Source: Toxonevra muliebris
Lineage: Eukaryota > Arthropoda > Insecta > Diptera > Pallopteridae
NCBI GenBank assembly: GCA_963691655.1
Contig: OY829326.1
Coordinates: 35,429,989 to 35,493,988, forward strand
Length of the DNA stretch: 64,000 nucleotides
Direction of reading: 5' to 3'
Below the pieces are notes generated by a model. The model saw only the letters and a list, made by a program, of their open reading frames with translations, searched no databases and was not told the origin of the DNA. Positions 59,621 to 64,000 of the stretch are shown here, piece by piece. Position numbers and translations under genes: made by a program. Position 1 is the stretch's first letter. Each line of letters starts with the position of its first letter.

Positions 59621-59712
59621 TTATGGCACAATAGCTGGTGGAGGACCTAGATCAATTTTTACGCATCCATTCGTGTGGTATGAATTATACTCGCACAGGA
59701 ATGGAAGTGTGA
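59621..59712 (-). mobile_element. truncated SINE copy
   Basis: The plus-strand sequence atggcacaatagctggtgg through acgcatccattcgtgtggta to caggaatggaagtg follows the same order as 59204-59285. Only the 3' part of the SINE is present. Confidence 0.7.
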
Positions 59713-59719
59713 TTAACAT

Positions 59720-61120
59720 AGTTAATGTAATTAAGTAGGTGCATTTAAATTTTATTTTTATACATACATACATTGCATTTTTAATTGCTAATGAAACAGT
59801 CGATTTAATTGAAACTAATATAAAATGAACTGAAACTGGATTTTAATTAAAAATACAATAAAATGCAATTTATTGATAATGAGTTTAACAAAAACAAATA
59901 AATAAATAAATGTGCATATATATAGTAAAAAAAAAGATTGTAGTAATAAAAATTAAACATTGTCAAATGAAATCAATGAAATCAATCAAAGATTAAATTT
60001 ACATAGTTGTAAGTATATTTACAAATGTTATACATACATATATACCCTTGGAGTATACACACAAATATATGTATTTACATACATCTGAGCACATAACAAC
60101 AATTTGAAAAATATGAAATAAATATTTTATTGACTTAATGAGTTTTCGAAGACCAAAATTGAAAAAATTCATGTTAAAAAATAAAAATAATAAATATAAT
60201 AATTTACTCAAGCTGTGTAACTAATGAATTAGTATCTCAAAGATGTCTGTCAGCTTGTAGCTATTGTGACTGTAGCGTTTTAGATACGCCAAGCCAATGA
60301 GTTTGGTCTAACAGCTATATTTTTTTTTTTAATTTTTTTCTTTCACTGTTTTTTGGCAATAATGATTATTGCATTTCTGCTGTTGAAATAATCATAGACG
60401 CTTGATGGCGCAAATAAAAAAGACGTTTTCTATTTTCTATTATTTTTTTGCTGTTGTTGTTTTTTTTTTTCTTTGTATATAACGCAGTTGGCGGTCTTGT
60501 ATTATTAAAATGAGAAAAAGAAGAAATCTTCTTTCTTACTTTATAAAAATTTTTGTATTTTTACGCGTGGTATTCGCATGCGAGGCGTTTGCAACAAAGC
60601 AGAATCTGCAATGATTTTTTCTTTTATTTTGTTTTTTTTTCTTCCTTTTTTTGTTGAAAATCCCCCAAAGAACAATGATCATAATTGAAAAACATCAAAA
60701 CAATAATAAAAGTAAATATCTTCGAGTTACTACGAGCTGGCATGAGGGAATGCTCTGGCTTGCTGGCTGCAATTAGGGGGTAAGAGAATATTGAGTACAT
60801 AAAAAAGAAGAAGAAGAAAAAAATACATTTTCAAAACAAACAAAAACATGAAGTAAAAAATAAAATAAAATGAAGTGAATTGCCCATATTGAAACAATGC
60901 AAAAAACAAAAAAGAAACGTATACCAAGAAATTTGCTAAAATGATGATGAGATTGTTGATTGTGTCGCAGATGAAATGTAGAAATATGACAAGCAATAAA
61001 GCCCCTGAAAGTCATAAACACATTTAGTTAAAGAATATTCTACTGGTATGCAATTCATTTCAATTCAATGTAATTTGTATTTTTGCAGTTTCATTATTGA
61101 TACTAATGATATACCACCTT
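59720..61120. other. gene-free AT-rich stretch
   Basis: Includes T-runs near 60320 and 60450 and (ataaa)n-like sequence. No gene or bounded element was recognised. Confidence 0.55.
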
Positions 61121-61124
61121 GATC

Positions 61125-61735
61125 AAAAAGTTCCCGGAATTTATTCAGAAAATTAAAAATGCAAGTTTACTCATCTAGATCTATATTGTCTCCTTCAAAG
61201 TAATCCCCATCGACTGCAACACACTTATGCCAGCGGTTGATCCAATCCTCGAAACATTTTTTATATTCGGTTTTCGGTATGTCCATCAGTGCTTCCTGCG
61301 ATTTTTCCATTACTTCTCTCAACTGCTGAAACGTGTTCCCCGTAATGGTTTTTTAACTCGATTGAACAGAAAGAAGTCACTGAGAGCCAAATCAGGTGAA
61401 TTTGGTGGCTGTTGGTTGGTATTTGTTGCATTTTTCATCAAAAATTACGAATAATGATGGCACTGTGCGACGGTGCGTTATCATGGTGCAAAATCCACGA
61501 ATTTTCTGTTCACAATTCTGGTCTATTTCAGCGAATTGCTTCACGCAAACGCGTCATAACGCCCAAATAATACTCTCTGACGGTTAATTTGCCGTTATTG
61601 ACCGAAATTTCTTTTACTTTATCAACATTTTCGTCGGTTTTCGATGTCGATGGTCTGCCACTGCGTTCATCATCTTCGATTGAACTCACGGCCACTTTTG
61701 AACTTTGTATATCTACAATTTCAAAATAAATGTTC
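61125..61735 (-). pseudogene. internally deleted, 5'-truncated mariner
   Basis: On the minus strand the N-terminal piece reads IEDDERSGRPSTSKTDENV, then KVKEISVNNGKLTVRE, and is joined directly to YYLGVMTRLREAIR, which lies far downstream in complete relatives. So several hundred bases, including the first catalytic Asp, are deleted. Further pieces in other frames are SWILHHDNAPSHSAIII (second Asp), PNSPDLALSDFFLFNRV (third Asp) and the end EDWINRWHKCVAVDGDYFEG followed by DNIDLDE and a stop. The outer end ccaccttgatcaaaaagttc at about 61127 looks like a mariner terminal repeat; the matching end on the other side is missing. It is a non-functional relic of a different mariner group from 31586. 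Confidence 0.8.
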
Positions 61736-61739
61736 ACAG

Positions 61740-62541
61740 TTTTTCAATTTTTATTTATTTTATAACATATTTTGCTTATCTTTCATGTCTTTACAGACTA
61801 TTAATTTTAAAACGCCTAGTCATTTGAAATGATATTCTCAAAATTAAATTTTTCAGGCAATAGAGCCTCATTTGCAGGAGCCTGAATGTTCCCAAATTTT
61901 ATTTTAAACATATGTAATGGCAGAGTTAAATTTGTATATTCTTATATCCTGGAAATATCCTGTAAATATGCAATAAACATATTTCACTTTATATAATATA
62001 AAAACATTAAAAAAAATGCTTATAAATAATTGAGATTATGTAGCAAGTAAATTATAACTAAACAGAAACGCTTCCTCACACTTAAGCCGAATTCACAATT
62101 CCCTAATTGCGCTCTATATAGTTTCTGGTGTAAATGTGTGTGTGTGTGTGTGAATGTGTGTACGCACGTTTGCAATTAATTGCAGAATTATTACTAATTT
62201 CATTAGTTTTCTAAAATAAATGTGCATATATATTTGCATATTTATAGGAGAATATTTTTGCTAAATATTTTATACATTTTATTTATGTATGTACAACGTA
62301 TTTGCTTTGCACTTTCGTCTAATGCTTTGCAATTAAATGCATTTGCATAATAAATTAGCGAAATTCCAAATGTTGCAAATGCGAAATTTTTGCACGATGG
62401 CAAAATTTTAATTATCATTTTAATATTCATGCAATTAGAAAATTTTCAAGCATTACATACTCTGCGTAAATATAAAAGAAAGCAATAGATAGAGAATGAG
62501 AGAGATGATGTGGTGTCACGAAATATTATTTTGTATATTCA
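61740..62541. other. AT-rich spacer with (TG)n
   Basis: Contains (tg)n at about 62135-62152. No gene is seen. Confidence 0.55.
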
Positions 62542-62543
62542 TA

Positions 62544-63154
62544 CAGTATGTAACAAAATTGAGCAAATGAAGGGACATTTTTGGGGCATGTAAAAAAAGA
62601 CAAAAATGGCGTCAAATTAAAAAGTATCAGCATAGCTAAATTTTTGAAATCGGATAATATCTTACAAAAGGGTCTTGGAAGTACTGATATGTCGTAAATA
62701 AATTATGATTTTCCAAAATTTTTTTGGACAAATTCCACAGCTTTTTTATTTCTCCTTGAGTGTACAAATATGATGCAAAAAAGAACTTTTGAAATCGAAT
62801 AATTTTTATTGGTGCCACAAGAGTTCAAGTTTCAACCATAATTTATACTTTTCATGCAATTTTTGATGGATTTTTGAAAACTTACCTTGCCTTGTACATC
62901 TTGTTGTGCCAATAAATACTATAATTTTGGCAAAAAAATTTTGAAAAATCAGAATTTATTGCCGAAATTTCGGTATTTTTAAAATCCTTTTGGGCCCGGA
63001 AAAAATTATCTGATTTAAAAAATTTGTTTCCACTTTTGTTTATCTGAATCTGAATAAACTTTACTATACTACTACTTTTTAAATGGACGCCATTTTTAGG
63101 CTTTTTTTATGTCCGAAAAATGTCCCTTCATTTGCTCAATTTTGTTACATACTG
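62544..63154. mobile_element. Tc1-like MITE with long inverted repeats
   Basis: TA flanks (62542-62543, 63155-63156) bracket inverted repeats of about 85 bp that begin cagtatgtaacaaaattgag and continue through caaatgaagggacattttt with few differences. The interior has no transposase. The segment 62705-62860 aligns with 42285-42440 (for example tttttattggtgccacaaga against gtgtattggtgccataaga), so it is related to the larger element at 40253. Confidence 0.85.
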
Positions 63155-63156
63155 TA

Positions 63157-64000
63157 TGAGTGTGTATAGCATATACCCAATCGGAAAAACGCTCTCGTAC
63201 AAAACGTGCTTTGTGCAAAGAGTGTAGCACTCTGGTTCTCCATGACATATCATTACGTTTTTTACATTACATGCTTCGTGCATGATTTCGTTGGTGTTCG
63301 CTGTTCGGCTCTTTCTGTGTGTACACCGAACAAAAATTTCAATATAACCACGCTCTTAGGTGATAAGCAAAAGCTTCGCTCTTTGCTTTTTCTCTCTCAT
63401 TTTGCTTGAATACCAGCATTCGCTTTTGGTTCATTATACCTCCTCTCCATTAAATTAAAAAGTCAAACTTCTAAAGTTCGTAAAATGATCCTCTCGCAAT
63501 GTCTCCACTGCAAGCAACAATTCAAGGCTGTGCTGTTGCTCTTCAGCTTACGATGGCGGAAAAGAGAAAGAACTTACTAAAAATAATAATAAATAAATTT
63601 ATTTATTTAATAAATAATAATTTAATTTTCACAAACTTTTTTAACTTTTTCTTCAATACATTTTTGATAAGTTTAATTCGCACAACTTTTGCAAAAAGAA
63701 ACTACAAACAAACAAAATTGAAACAAATGAAGTGAAACAATATAGTTACGAATACAGAGATACCTTGAGTTTTGATAGACATGATAAAGTAAACTCTCAG
63801 GACTCCAGAATAAGCACTCTTATTGCCACTCTTATTCAAAGGCCTTTCATTTTTTCCAATTGGGTACTACTACTACACACATACATTCGTACTTATTGAA
63901 ATATAAGTATGGCACTAAAATGACAAATGCAGTACGAAACAATGAAATTATTCGATGGCTTGCGACTGTTGCGAATCTACCACAGTGCACACACACACAC
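63157..64000. other. gene-free stretch at the window end
   Basis: The part 63180-63420 is less AT-rich, with words such as cgtgctttgtgcaaagag and aagcttcgctctttgc, perhaps a repeat fragment. The window ends in (ca)n at about 63988. Confidence 0.5.

Overview
The window reads as non-coding, repeat-rich chromosomal DNA from an insect, most likely a higher fly (Diptera, Brachycera). This is inferred from the strong AT bias, the frequent (TATG)n/(CA)n/(GA)n microsatellites, and the mix of hAT, piggyBac, Tc1/mariner, pogo-like, LINE, SINE and LTR sequences. A tephritid- or calyptrate-like genome would fit, but nothing here fixes the species. There are no bacterial-type genes or operons, no CRISPR array and no convincing functional tRNA or rRNA gene.

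Host genes are almost absent. The best candidate is a 14-codon first coding exon on the minus strand (33029-32988), with a fly-type start context and a strong GTGAGT donor. If it is real, most of positions 1-32987 may be its first intron. Two weaker exon-like segments lie at 39336-39358 (a 23-nt micro-exon candidate) and 51388-51534.

The rest is a graveyard of transposons, many with exact boundaries from terminal inverted repeats (TIRs) and target-site duplications (TSDs). From left to right: a 5'-truncated LINE with RNase H and an 11-bp TSD (4098-5308); a decayed Tc1/mariner-type copy (5831-6341); a jockey-like reverse-transcriptase relic (8190-8830); a 76-bp near-perfect palindrome (10170-10245); a fold-back array of degenerate short repeats (11528-12150); a LINE relic split by a tRNA-derived SINE with a 13-bp TSD (12701-13007); a Tc1-like element holding a hAT MITE (13782-15452); a deleted Tc1/mariner-type transposase copy (17821-18806); a pogo/Tigger-like element (19824-20794); a ~140-bp tandem repeat (21170-21745); an RNase H LINE split by a hAT element (26181-28240); and a nearly intact mariner (31586-32701).

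In the right half: a piggyBac relic with a repeated 16-bp palindrome (35655-36410); a three-layer nest of hAT, LINE and hAT MITE (36465-38767); a Tc1-like element holding an unclassified TIR element and a second copy of the first LINE family (40253-42793); a LINE reverse-transcriptase relic (44150-45000); hAT MITEs at 46826-47306, 47761-47934 and 52666-53231; two copies of one TTAA-targeting piggyBac-type MITE (49414-49928, 57368-57827); an apparent solo LTR with a hairpin tandem array (58112-59005); further SINE copies (59198-59480, 59621-59712); an internally deleted mariner (61125-61735); and a long-TIR Tc1-like MITE (62544-63154).

The most interesting signals are the modular SINEs (shared body, different tRNA heads and 3' ends, one tail shared with the LINE at 26181), the alternating hairpins in the LTR, the mariner with an altered catalytic residue, the palindrome at 10170, and the layered insertions that allow relative dating. 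No protein-coding system beyond transposon remnants was found.
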